Shown here piece after piece: positions 52,297 through 60,816 of a stretch of DNA of 64,000 nucleotides. Source of the stretch: Grimontia celer (GTDB taxonomy: Bacteria; Pseudomonadota; Gammaproteobacteria; Enterobacterales; Vibrionaceae). Made by a program: the position numbers and the translations under genes. The first letter of the stretch is position 1. Every line of letters begins with the position of its first letter. The notes beneath the pieces were generated by a model. It searched no databases and was not told where the DNA came from. It saw nothing but the letters and a program-made list of their open reading frames with translations. The DNA is taken from positions 934,586 to 998,585 of the forward strand of contig NZ_FIZX01000002.1 in assembly GCF_900055185.1 (NCBI RefSeq), written 5' to 3'.

Positions 52297-52809
52297 GTGC
52301 CAGTCACGGAATTGATGTTAAAGCCGGAACCGCTGACGAAAGAAGGGTTTACGCCGTTTGGCGATGTGATTGAAGCCGAAAATCGTGACTACTTCATGAT
52401 TAATAACGGCTCGACGCGTCGCTACCACAAGCTTGCAACGACGCAGGTCGATGAGGGCAGTGGCGTTATCATCAATATCTTTCAGGCGACGCCTCTTTCC
52501 TATCCTTTGCACATCATGATGTTGGAACGCCATCCCAAGGGCTCACAGGCTTTTATGCCTTTGCTCGGCAATGACTATCTGGTAGTGGTCGCGCCGCCGG
52601 GAGAAGCGCCGGATCCAGCTTCGATCCGCGCCTTCCATGCAAAAGGTAGTCAGGGGGTGAACTACCATCAAGGCGTTTGGCATCATCCAGTTCTTGCATT
52701 GACACCGAATGACCAGTTTCTGGTTGTCGACAGAGAAGGTGCAGGTAATAACTGTGACGAGTTTTTCTTTTCAGAACAGATACGTGTGATATTGGCGCTC
52801 AATTTTTAA
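52297..52809 (+). CDS. allA: Ureidoglycolate lyase
   Basis: Splits ureidoglycolate into glyoxylate and urea. A 170-residue cupin with PLTKEGFTPFGDVIE at the N-terminus, IFQATPLSYPLHIMMLERHPKGSQAFMPL (dimer and metal region), HAKGSQGVNYHQGVWHHPVLAL (active site) and DREGAGNNCDEFFF. Translation begins at GTG after AAAGGAGAAGG. Its product glyoxylate links this operon to the gcl and malate synthase operons at 31-36 kb. Confidence 0.95.
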   Translation: MPVTELMLKPEPLTKEGFTPFGDVIEAENRDYFMINNGSTRRYHKLATTQVDEGSGVIINIFQATPLSYPLHIMMLERHPKGSQAFMPLLGNDYLVVVAPPGEAPDPASIRAFHAKGSQGVNYHQGVWHHPVLALTPNDQFLVVDREGAGNNCDEFFFSEQIRVILALNF

Positions 52810-52943
52810 TGTCATCATTTTAACAAAAGCGATTTGTTGCTTTGGTAAACGAAAAGGCCGATATCTGAGAAAAACAGGAAGGGACGACGTAAGCTTTTTT
52901 GTAGTAGACAAATTTAGCGACGGCGTCCGTACAGGAGGTTGTT

Positions 52944-54167
52944 ATGGATCCGTATATCACGGAATGGCTCAATCTGGCAGTGCGCTGGGTTCATATGATT
53001 ACAGGTGTTGCCTGGATTGGTGCGTCTTTCTACTTCGTATGGCTGGAAAACAACTTAAACCGATCGAATCCTAAAGAAGGATTGTCCGGCGATTTATGGG
53101 CGATACACGGTGGTGGTATCTATCACCTCGAGAAATACAAACTTGCGCCACCTAAAATGCCTGAAACACTTCATTGGTTTAAGTGGGAGGCTTACTTCAC
53201 CTGGATCACGGGTGTTGCACTGCTCACCATTGTTTTTTACTCCAATGCAGACATTTACCTCGTTAAACCAGGGTCGGGTATTGAGCCAATGACAGCGGTA
53301 GCGATCGGTGTTGGGTCTTTGATAGCTGGCTGGTTTGTTTACGACTTTCTATGTGATTCCCCGCTGGGCAAAAAGCCCATGTTACTTGGATTAGTGTTAT
53401 TCGCTTTCTTAGTCTTTGCTGCCTGGGCACTGAGTTTGGTCTTTAGTGGCCGTGGTGCTTACATTCATGTCGGTGCCATTATCGGTACCATCATGGTAGG
53501 TAATGTGTTCCGTATCATCATGCCTGCGCAGCGTGGATTGGTGAAAGCGATTGAAGAGGGCACAGAGCCGGATCCTGAGCTCCCAGCTAAAGGACTTTTG
53601 CGTTCCCGTCATAATAATTATCTCACGCTGCCTGTGCTGTTCATTATGATAAGCAATCATTTCCCCAGCACTTATGGCAACGAATACAACTGGGCGATAC
53701 TGGCGGGTCTTTCAGTGATTAGCGTATTGGTTCGCCATTACTTCAATACGCGTCATGGAAGCCAAAAGTATGCGTGGACCATTCCGACAGCAGCGTTAGG
53801 TTTGGTTTGTCTGGCATTTGTCTCTGCGCCTCAATCAAATGCACCGACGGCCTCAGCCGCTCATTCTCATGATATGGCAATGGCAGCGCCCGCTGGTAGT
53901 GAAGGAACGATGTTTGAATCTGTAAAAGGCATCATTTTGGAGCGTTGCACGGTTTGTCATTCTCAAGCGCCGACACACCCAGCTTTTGCAACCGCTCCTG
54001 CCGGTGTGATGTTGGATACGCCGGAGCAAATGAAGCTGGAAGTGTCCCGGATCGTGGCACAGACAGTGTCCACCAATATCATGCCTCTTGGCAATCTGAC
54101 GCAAATGACACAGGAAGAGCGCGAATTGATTGGTAAGTGGGCGGAAGGTGGCGCTCAAATCCAATAA
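52944..54167 (+). CDS. puuD: Membrane urate hydroxylase PuuD with C-terminal cytochrome c domain
   Basis: Oxidises urate to 5-hydroxyisourate without cofactor-dependent uricase. 407 residues: an N-terminal membrane domain with about eight helices and WVHMITGVAWIGASFYFVWLE (conserved His near residue 17), IHGGGIYHLEKYK and GNVFRIIMPAQR. A Pro/Ala-rich linker follows (about 300-320), then a cytochrome c domain with CTVCH near 335-339 and a distal Met in NIMPLGN. Electrons probably leave through the cytochrome to the respiratory chain. Strong AGGAGG before the ATG. Last gene of the operon. Confidence 0.95.
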   Translation: MDPYITEWLNLAVRWVHMITGVAWIGASFYFVWLENNLNRSNPKEGLSGDLWAIHGGGIYHLEKYKLAPPKMPETLHWFKWEAYFTWITGVALLTIVFYSNADIYLVKPGSGIEPMTAVAIGVGSLIAGWFVYDFLCDSPLGKKPMLLGLVLFAFLVFAAWALSLVFSGRGAYIHVGAIIGTIMVGNVFRIIMPAQRGLVKAIEEGTEPDPELPAKGLLRSRHNNYLTLPVLFIMISNHFPSTYGNEYNWAILAGLSVISVLVRHYFNTRHGSQKYAWTIPTAALGLVCLAFVSAPQSNAPTASAAHSHDMAMAAPAGSEGTMFESVKGIILERCTVCHSQAPTHPAFATAPAGVMLDTPEQMKLEVSRIVAQTVSTNIMPLGNLTQMTQEERELIGKWAEGGAQIQ

Positions 54168-54195
54168 AAAATTCATATTTATGATGTGAATGACT

Positions 54196-54224
54196 AGCCA
54201 CTCCACTATGGGGTGGCTTTATTT
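54196..54224 (+). terminator. Terminator of the puuE-puuD operon
   Basis: AGCCACTCC pairs with GGGGTGGCT (one T-G pair) and is followed by TTATTTTTATT, 28 bases after the puuD stop. Confidence 0.85.
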
Positions 54225-54332
54225 TTATTGCTTTAAATCAACGAAATAACACTGATGTGTATTTACCCTGAATGAGTAGTTATGGAGCCAATTCACGGAT
54301 TCTATTGAGTGTGTGAATTTTTTGCCTTAAAA

Positions 54333-54358
54333 GTTAACAAATCACGAGATTTGCTAAC
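54333..54358. promoter_or_regulatory. Inverted repeat overlapping the promoter of the small membrane protein gene
   Basis: GTTAACAAATC and GATTTGCTAAC are complementary at 10 of 11 positions around ACGA. The right arm ends 10 bases before TATAAT, so a bound protein would cover the -35 region. Confidence 0.4.
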
Positions 54359-54472
54359 GGGTTTTGGTTATAATTCGCGCCGAACAAAAAATCATCAATT
54401 CGCAAAAGCAAGACGTGGCAGTAGTTTTGGCGGTGCTACGAAACGCAGAGCAAAACTTTTTAGGAGAGAAAC

Positions 54473-54550
54473 GTGGAAACTATTCTGGTCGTCGCATTTA
54501 TCGTTGCAGCATTCTTTATCGTGAAAAAAGAGCGTGCTTGCCGTTCATAA
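54473..54550 (+). CDS. 25-residue single-helix membrane protein
   Basis: GTG start with AGGAG six bases upstream. The peptide is METILVVAFIVAAFFIVK followed by KERACRS: one hydrophobic helix of about 16 residues, then a positively charged end with one Cys. A perfect -10 element lies about 100 bases before it, and a strong terminator follows within 90 bases, so it looks like a complete monocistronic unit too short for routine gene calling. I recognise no family. Similar peptides elsewhere (CydX, AcrZ, MgrB types) bind larger membrane proteins; that role is only suggested. Confidence 0.6.
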   Translation: METILVVAFIVAAFFIVKKERACRS

Positions 54551-54637
54551 GTGCCCAGTGACGACTGTTTGATTCTTTTTTGAAAGCCCATTTTCCAGTC
54601 GACAACTAAAATAAAAACGCTAAAGCGGAAAAAAACA

Positions 54638-54664
54638 AAAAGCAGAGCCCGAGCTCTGCTTTTG
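54638..54664. terminator. Bidirectional terminator after the small membrane protein gene
   Basis: AGCAGAGC pairs with GCTCTGCT around CCGA. T residues follow on the plus strand, and TTTTTGTTTTTTTCC follows on the minus strand, serving the convergent gene that ends at 54686. Confidence 0.88.
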
Positions 54665-54685
54665 TGTTTCTGGGCATACGCCACG

Positions 54686-55195
54686 CTATTCGCTTACAAC
54701 GTTTCCATCATCTGCCAGTGAAATAAGGTGTTGCTTGATAGCGTTTGAAGCGTCAGTCGTTAGTCCGTATACATCGTAAATTCCGATAACTTTTCCATCA
54801 GACTCTTCCGAGCTAAATAACATTCCTGTTGCCACTGGGGTGCCTTCTTGCATTGCGACATACAGTCCGACATGCATGCCGTCTGGCGTCGGCAAATCTG
54901 TGAGTGAAAGTTGAGATAAGAACTCCATGATGGTTTCGCGTTCTGATTCTGGCCATTTTTGTGCCAGCGTTTTCGCGTAGCGAACCATCAGTGGGTGACA
55001 ATCTACCTCATAAAATGTAAAGCCTTCTGTTGCGCCACCGGACGATGTTTCCGTTGAAGCGGGTTCTGCCTCCGCTGCCTTGTACAAACGTAAACCTTCT
55101 TTGCTTTCAGCCGTTGGGAATTGTGCACTTTCTACGTGGCTTGCCATCCAAGCCTGTTTTTTGTGGAAGTGGGAAAGAACGGTGGATTCGCTCAT
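54686..55195 (-). CDS. Uncharacterised protein, possibly a degenerate GNAT fold
   Basis: 169 residues from MSESTVLSH with GGAG upstream; the longer frame to 55252 is less likely. The C-terminal half MHVGLYVAMQEGTPVATGMLFSS then KVIGIYDVYGL has the strand pattern of a GNAT acetyltransferase (self-strand, then strand before motif A). It lacks the R/Q-x-x-G-x-G loop, so acetyl-CoA binding is doubtful. The N-terminal half has a Ser/Thr/Glu-rich stretch. It is divergent from the SgrR-type regulator gene and may be its target. Confidence 0.6.
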   Translation of the reverse strand: MSESTVLSHFHKKQAWMASHVESAQFPTAESKEGLRLYKAAEAEPASTETSSGGATEGFTFYEVDCHPLMVRYAKTLAQKWPESERETIMEFLSQLSLTDLPTPDGMHVGLYVAMQEGTPVATGMLFSSEESDGKVIGIYDVYGLTTDASNAIKQHLISLADDGNVVSE

Positions 55196-55436
55196 AAGAA
55201 CTCCGGAATCTAGAATGTCCGAGAACTCAATCTCTCGGCAGCGTGAAGGCAATCTTCAATCGTGCTTCGATAATAGCGCTGTTCAATGAAATAACAATGG
55301 CCCACCAACAAAATGAGGAAATACTAAAGCCGAGTGGCGATAAGTTGACCAGTTAACCATTGCTGGAGAATCATGATTTTAGGTATAAAATAGGAAATGG
55401 ATTCGATAATCGCTGACTTCTCAGGTTCCCCTTTTT

Positions 55437-57155
55437 ATGTCCGGACAACGCCTTCAAACCCAGTTTTCAATGATTTATAACCGTTTCGACGGAAAAGACG
55501 CTGATACTAATCTCGAGACCATGGCGGACATCTTTTGTTGTACCCGTCGCAACGCAAGAATGGTGCTCAATAAGATGGCGGAGCAGGGGTGGTTGAGCTG
55601 GGAGCCCGCAGTCGGCCGAGGAAAGCAGAGTCGCCTGACGTTTCACCGCAGTGATTCCGATCTTCAAATGCGCCGCGTTAGAAAGTGGGTTCAGGAAGGC
55701 AAGCTGGATGCTGCACTTGAGGAGCTGGACAATGACGCCGCTAAACTTGCAAGGCTGATTCAGGAACAGTTAGGTGTTTCTACACAGGAAGGTAAGCAGA
55801 TCATCCGCCTTCCTTATTACCGCTCCTTCCCTACGTTAAACCCAGCCAAACCTTTACGCCGTTCCGAGCAGCACTTGGTCTCTCAAATATTCAATGGATT
55901 GACGCGACTTAATGAAACTAATGAGAAAGTCGAGGCAGATTTAGCACATCACTGGGAATCCATCACAGATACCCATTGGCGATTCTATTTGCGCCCTGCA
56001 GTGAAATTTCATGATGGCACGCTGCTGAGTGCAGAAGATGTGATTTGGTCAATCAATGCCATGTCCGACAGTCCTTACTTTTCTCATATTCAGCATATTG
56101 AAGCACCAGCAGAGAATGTCGTGGATTTCTTTTTGAGCCGACCCGATGTGAGGTTTGCAGAAACCTTGGCTGTTCCCATGGCGTCTATTCAGTCCCACAA
56201 GGCAGCAAAAAGTAAAGATGCCGACGCTTTTCCTGTAGGGACGGGCCCTTATCGAATCGTTGAAAACAACAGACGCCACTTGGTGCTAAAAGCACACGAC
56301 CAGTATTTTGGGTTTCGTGCGCTGACTGATGAAATTGAAATATGGGTGCTGGATAGCGCAGCAATGTGTTATCTGCAGCCCACAGCGTCACTTGATCCTA
56401 CCGCGTTGGATTCTCGACAAGGTGCACTTCAAAGCGCAGCGAACGAGCGGCTGGAGATAGACGAAGGTTGTGATTACCTTTTGTTGAATAGAAAAACGGG
56501 TATTGCGAAGGACAAGCGCTGGGCGGATTACCTTTGTCAGCGTGTTTCATCGCTTTTCTTGCTGCCTCACTTAGCGGAAAGAGGAATCGGTGAATACCGT
56601 CTGACTAATGCCTATGGTTTAGTTCCAGGATGGATACATACCAAAACGGCGAGACAAGATGTATTGCCTCCTGCAAAATCAAAACTGAGGCTGGCTCATC
56701 AGGCCGATAATCCTCTTTTTCCACTTCTCGCAGCGGCATTAAAAGACATGTTGGAAGAGGACGGTGTCGGGCTGGAAATTCACACTGTGCCATACGAAGA
56801 AATGATGCAGCCTACCAACCCGAAAAAAGTGGATATTTGGCTTTGTGGAATGAGTTTGGGTAGCAAGAAGCATGATGCCATTCTGCCTTGGTTGATGAAT
56901 TTTGATCATGTTTCATCAGCTATGCCAGAGGGTGAGTTTGAGGCATTGATTGAGAAAATGGCGGCGTGGCGCGCCCAGAAAAACGAAACCTTCAATGCAG
57001 AGTCATTAGGGCGTCTGCTGGTTGAATCCTCACAGATTGTCCCACTTTTCCATATCTGGCAGGGCGTTGTAGACGGGCAGGAACTGGAAGATGTTGCCTC
57101 AAACCGCGTCGGCTGGTTCGACTTCAAATCTGTGTGGAAGAAACCGTCTCTTTAA
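55437..57155 (+). CDS. SgrR-family transcriptional regulator
   Basis: 572 residues. The N-terminal winged helix domain (to about 115) contains LETMADIFCCTRRNARMVLNKMAEQGWLSW and GRGKQSRL, as in SgrR. The rest is a family-5 solute-binding-protein domain (SFPTLNPAKPLRRSEQHL, RFYLRPAVKFHDGTLLSAEDV, GTGPYRIVENNRRHLVLKAH) that acts as ligand sensor. In enteric bacteria SgrR activates sgrS under sugar-phosphate stress. No sgrS-like RNA or sugar gene is evident here, so the ligand is unknown. It is divergent from the 169-residue gene and converges on the AEC transporter with a four-base gap. Confidence 0.88.
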   Translation: MSGQRLQTQFSMIYNRFDGKDADTNLETMADIFCCTRRNARMVLNKMAEQGWLSWEPAVGRGKQSRLTFHRSDSDLQMRRVRKWVQEGKLDAALEELDNDAAKLARLIQEQLGVSTQEGKQIIRLPYYRSFPTLNPAKPLRRSEQHLVSQIFNGLTRLNETNEKVEADLAHHWESITDTHWRFYLRPAVKFHDGTLLSAEDVIWSINAMSDSPYFSHIQHIEAPAENVVDFFLSRPDVRFAETLAVPMASIQSHKAAKSKDADAFPVGTGPYRIVENNRRHLVLKAHDQYFGFRALTDEIEIWVLDSAAMCYLQPTASLDPTALDSRQGALQSAANERLEIDEGCDYLLLNRKTGIAKDKRWADYLCQRVSSLFLLPHLAERGIGEYRLTNAYGLVPGWIHTKTARQDVLPPAKSKLRLAHQADNPLFPLLAAALKDMLEEDGVGLEIHTVPYEEMMQPTNPKKVDIWLCGMSLGSKKHDAILPWLMNFDHVSSAMPEGEFEALIEKMAAWRAQKNETFNAESLGRLLVESSQIVPLFHIWQGVVDGQELEDVASNRVGWFDFKSVWKKPSL

Positions 57156-57159
57156 CGCC

Positions 57160-58041
57160 TCATAACCATGCAAAAGCCGCGATAAGCAACAAAGGTAGCG
57201 TCAATACGGTAAAGCCATTTCCGAACAGCACCATTGACGCCACCTCATCTGCGCCCACTTTAAAGCGCTCGGCGTACAAAAAATTCATCACGGCTGGTGG
57301 CAACATGGCGAACAAAAGCATCATTCGCATGTGCTCTGACGGAAGGGGGATAAAAAAGTAGATCAGAGTAAAACTGATTGCGCCTGTCACCAAGCTCAAT
57401 ACCGTGCTCAACACCCCAACGCGAATCCCAGACCACTTAATGGCGGTAAGCTGAACGCCAAGTGAAATCAGCATAACGGGAACCGCTGCATTTCCAACAA
57501 GCGTCATACCTTCATTAAGTGGGCTCCAAACCGTCCAGCCATTGAAATTGAAAATCAGCGCAAGCATGGCCGCCCATAACAATGGCATTCTAAGGACGTT
57601 GTTGAAGCGATATTCGCTGTTGCTTAGCAAAGCCATACCCACGGTGATGTGGAGAATGACGGAAACCACAAATAGCAAGACGGCAGGTGCCTCTGCGCTC
57701 ACCCCAAATGCGTAGCCAAAAAGAGGAATAGCAAGGTTCCCGCTATTACGGAACATTTGCGGAGGTCCCCAGGTTTTAAAAGGCAGTGACATCACTTTTC
57801 CGATGCCGAACATTAAAACACCCGGGAGTAAAACAGCGAGAACCGCAGCGGCGATGAGCGAATTTTGTTGGCCGCCCATAGGCATCACAGAAAGAGTAGT
57901 GAACACCAGACATGGCACCATTAAATCAATATTAATTCGATTGATATGGCGCATATCAGGTTTGAATGCCTTGCCTACAAAAAAGCCAGCAGCGACGACG
58001 GCAAATACCGGAAACAGTATGCTAATGACTTTTTCGAGCAT
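57160..58041 (-). CDS. AEC-family transporter (auxin efflux carrier-like)
   Basis: 293 residues with ten hydrophobic helices in two halves. The first starts FPVFAVVAAGFFVGKAF with NRINIDLMVPCLVFTTLS; the second contains GNAAVPVMLISLGVQLTAI and LLFAMLPPAVMNFLYAERF. These are typical of bacterial AEC permeases, several of which export or import organic acids such as malate. It lies nine bases after the MATE gene, so co-transcribed with it. Confidence 0.9.
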   Translation of the reverse strand: MLEKVISILFPVFAVVAAGFFVGKAFKPDMRHINRINIDLMVPCLVFTTLSVMPMGGQQNSLIAAAVLAVLLPGVLMFGIGKVMSLPFKTWGPPQMFRNSGNLAIPLFGYAFGVSAEAPAVLLFVVSVILHITVGMALLSNSEYRFNNVLRMPLLWAAMLALIFNFNGWTVWSPLNEGMTLVGNAAVPVMLISLGVQLTAIKWSGIRVGVLSTVLSLVTGAISFTLIYFFIPLPSEHMRMMLLFAMLPPAVMNFLYAERFKVGADEVASMVLFGNGFTVLTLPLLLIAAFAWL

Positions 58042-58050
58042 CCGTGCCCC

Positions 58051-59418
58051 TTATAGTGGTTGGTTGTCGTGTGACAACGTAACGGGTTGTGTTTGATATA
58101 GCTTCCACAGCATCCATGCAGTGAGTAGAGTGCTTGTACAGGCTAGAGAAATCCAAGTGCCTGTTGTGCCAAGTAGTTTCGTCATGAAATACAGCATTGC
58201 GGCAATAATGACCAGTTTACCGCCAGTCAGCCAATTGGCAATGCTCGCCTGATTGATAGACTGAAAATATATCGCACCGACCAGGAGCAAACCTTCCATT
58301 GGCAAGCCCCAGAAGTAGAGGTACATGCCTTCTCGGGTCACTGCCGCCAACTCAGGATTATCACCGGCAAAGGCATAAATAATGGCTTCAGGAAATCCGT
58401 ATACGATAAACAAGCCAAAAGCGGTAACAATCATGGTCGCACCAAAGGCGATATTCCGGCTGGTTTTAACACGCTGAATCTGGCCTGCACCCAGGTTAAA
58501 GCTGGTGATCGGCTGCATGCCCAAGGCGATACCTTCAAAAGCTAAATAAAAAAAGGCTTCTGTATAACTGACTATTGCATAGGCAGCGACATTGATAGGA
58601 GCACCAGAGGCGAGAAACGCCATATTGTGAAAAGTGAGCACAACAGACAGATACAGGTACATCAGAAAACCCGGAATGCCGAGTTGAAGAATGTCTGTGA
58701 TCGTTTTGGCCCTAATGGCGATGGAATTTAGCGTAAAACGTAACCGGGTGGTTGGTTTGAAGAAGTGGCGTAAACAAAGCAATGCAGTCGCGGCCTGCGA
58801 TAGCATCGTAGCAATCGCCGCGCCTTTCAGCTCCCATGGGATCAGAACGATAAATACCCAATCTAGAAAGATATTCAGTACGCCGCCAAAGATCATGATG
58901 AAAGTAACGCGGTTTGGTTCCCCATCATTTCTCAATAAAATAGAGAATGCCATGGATACCAGCGCAAATATGCCCATCCCGAAATACCACCGAAGGTAAG
59001 TGACTGCCATTTCTGCAACCCTACCTTCTGCACCGAGTGCGAGAATGACATCTTCGCAAAACGCCACTCCGACGGTTGAGATAAGAAGGCTGACAATTTG
59101 AGATAAAGACAGTGCGTTCCCAACAATATGTTGCGCGACGTTTGGCTTTCCTTGTCCAAGATTGATAGAAACAAGAGATGCGGCGCCCATGCCAATCAGG
59201 TTGCCGAGAGCATAAAGCACCGACCCAATGGGATAGGCGAGCATAATTGCCGCTAGGCCTTCTTGGCCCACGAAATGGCCGATAAACATGCCATCGACTG
59301 CAACGTAAATACCGGTCACCAGCATGGCAGCGATTGTAGGTAGTGAATAGCGAAGGAAAAGGCGTAACAATGGCGCGTCGCGCAGCATCGCGTCGTTAGC
59401 GTGAACTTCTGTGGTCAT
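58051..59418 (-). CDS. MATE-family multidrug efflux protein (MepA-like)
   Basis: 455 residues with twelve hydrophobic helices. FLRYSLPTIAAMLVTGIYVAVDGMFIGHFVG opens the first half; GMQPITSFNLGAGQIQRVKTSRN and MEGLLLVGAIYFQSINQASIANW mark the second half, as in the MepA/DinF branch. It would export cationic compounds using sodium or proton gradients. Located between a gene of unknown function (24 bases upstream) and the AEC gene. Confidence 0.92.
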   Translation of the reverse strand: MTTEVHANDAMLRDAPLLRLFLRYSLPTIAAMLVTGIYVAVDGMFIGHFVGQEGLAAIMLAYPIGSVLYALGNLIGMGAASLVSINLGQGKPNVAQHIVGNALSLSQIVSLLISTVGVAFCEDVILALGAEGRVAEMAVTYLRWYFGMGIFALVSMAFSILLRNDGEPNRVTFIMIFGGVLNIFLDWVFIVLIPWELKGAAIATMLSQAATALLCLRHFFKPTTRLRFTLNSIAIRAKTITDILQLGIPGFLMYLYLSVVLTFHNMAFLASGAPINVAAYAIVSYTEAFFYLAFEGIALGMQPITSFNLGAGQIQRVKTSRNIAFGATMIVTAFGLFIVYGFPEAIIYAFAGDNPELAAVTREGMYLYFWGLPMEGLLLVGAIYFQSINQASIANWLTGGKLVIIAAMLYFMTKLLGTTGTWISLACTSTLLTAWMLWKLYQTQPVTLSHDNQPL

Positions 59419-59442
59419 GAGATTCCGTTCAGGGTGGATCAG

Positions 59443-60072
59443 TTACAGCGTGTAGGCAGCGGTGAGTAGCATGTATTTGAACAGTGGCAATCCATCGCGA
59501 TGACGGAAAAGAGGATGAAAAATCCGGTGTCGACCGTCACTCAAATTGCATTCTTGCGCAATATCTTCCGAAAGGCTGCGATCTGCGTCGACTAATCGGA
59601 TCCCTTGTGCGGCATACTCTTCTTTGTGGATGGGTTGGTGACCGAGCCACCAACTCGGTACGGATTTACTCGCGCTGGAGCGGTCGACCCAGTGATCGGC
59701 AACAATGATGAGCCGTTTCTCTTTATCACTTGCCGTATCTAGATGCTCTAACGTCCATTGCGTGTCTTTTACAAGACCTTTTCGGCAGGCAACATTCGCA
59801 CTGATTAAGCGATGCGCGACAATGTAGATTTGATGTTCAGGGCTCTCAATGCGAAATGCAGGATGTTTGAGTGTGGCTGTTTCATCAAGCTGCGTGTATT
59901 CCGCATCGATATTGAGATTGTTGTAGGAGTGGATTAAACGACGCGCCAAGGCTTTGCCTAAATGGCTCTCTTTCATTCCACGGTTGTGGATCGTCGGATA
60001 ATGGTGTTCGCAGAAGCTGACACAATCAGATTGGAAATCTCTCAAGCTCTGCGAAATGAGTTCGTCCAGCAA
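59443..60072 (-). CDS. Uncharacterised cytosolic protein
   Basis: 209 residues, no signal peptide or membrane segment. The sequence HKEEYAAQGIRLVDADRSL and HRLISANVACRKGLVKDTQ suggest an alpha/beta protein. The EHHYPTIHNRGMKESHLGKALARR segment could be a nucleic-acid or restriction-like element, but I cannot place it in a family. It is the first gene of a minus-strand group with the MATE and AEC genes, so a link to export or its regulation is possible. No ribosome site of note. Confidence 0.65.
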   Translation of the reverse strand: MLDELISQSLRDFQSDCVSFCEHHYPTIHNRGMKESHLGKALARRLIHSYNNLNIDAEYTQLDETATLKHPAFRIESPEHQIYIVAHRLISANVACRKGLVKDTQWTLEHLDTASDKEKRLIIVADHWVDRSSASKSVPSWWLGHQPIHKEEYAAQGIRLVDADRSLSEDIAQECNLSDGRHRIFHPLFRHRDGLPLFKYMLLTAAYTL

Positions 60073-60198
60073 AAACGCCTACTCCAAAAAATCAACACTA
60101 CAACATAGGGTTGCGTCAAGGTTCCTTAAAGTATGGCAAAAATTTGAAATTTGCTATATCTGGATGCACTAATTGTGCAGAGCTGTTCAAAAGTGAGG

Positions 60199-60816
60199 CT
60201 ATGTCCTCCTAAATACTGGTCTCACAACGATTCTTTTTAGGGTTTTCCAACGAATCGCTAGCAGCGTCAGCGCTAAAAGTATGTAAATTGTCGGTTCGAT
60301 AAGTTCTGATTTTGACGACCAGTAGAAATGAACCGGAGCAAGAATAAGTGCCAGATAAACTAGGTTGTGTAACTTCTGCCATTTCGCGCCCATACGGCGT
60401 TGGATTTTTGCAGTCGACGTAATTGTCAGTGCAAACAGAATCAGCCAGCCTAATGCACCGAATGTCAGATAAGGTCGTGACAGGATTTCTGTCCCTAGCA
60501 GTGAGAAATTGAAAGTCAGATCCAACGCAAAATAGGTCAGCATATGCAATGTTGCCCAAAAGAACGCATAAAGACCGACAACACGACGACAACGAACCAG
60601 CAAACCGTTTTTGGTAAAACGGGCGATTGGGCTGATCAACATAGTCACTACCAATGTATTCAGCGCAGCGACGCCTGTGTAGTGAGTGATACCATCGACC
60701 GGATCTGCACCAAATCGACCCGATAAAACCAAGTTCACCAAGTTGACTGCAAAGCCAAGACTAACAAGATGAACAATCGTTTTAATCAGTGTGATGTGCG
60801 TGGGCGTTAAACGCAT
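60199..60816 (-). CDS. msrQ: MsrQ, heme-binding membrane subunit of periplasmic methionine sulfoxide reductase
   Basis: 205 residues with six hydrophobic helices of the ferric-reductase-like type. It passes quinone-derived electrons through b-type heme to MsrP. Heme-ligand candidates are the His residues in HLVSLGFAVNLV, FWATLHMLTYFALDL and KLHNLVYLALILAPVHFYW. Its start overlaps the msrP stop by one base (TAATG), showing tight coupling. The C-terminus is basic (RWKTLKRIVVRPVFRR). Confidence 0.94.
   Translation of the reverse strand: MRLTPTHITLIKTIVHLVSLGFAVNLVNLVLSGRFGADPVDGITHYTGVAALNTLVVTMLISPIARFTKNGLLVRCRRVVGLYAFFWATLHMLTYFALDLTFNFSLLGTEILSRPYLTFGALGWLILFALTITSTAKIQRRMGAKWQKLHNLVYLALILAPVHFYWSSKSELIEPTIYILLALTLLAIRWKTLKRIVVRPVFRRT

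Larger units (their letters stand above)
54168..54472. other. Intergenic region upstream of the 25-residue membrane protein
   Basis: Contains the puuD terminator, a hairpin-like inverted repeat at 54333-54358, and a perfect -10 TATAAT at 54369-54374 followed by about 100 bases of likely 5' untranslated sequence. No other gene is convincing here. Confidence 0.5.

Noticed and set aside
54309-54524. 71-codon plus-strand frame over the promoter of the small membrane protein
   Set aside because: It crosses the -10 element and has a basic, composition-driven translation without ribosome site; the shorter 25-codon frame is better supported.
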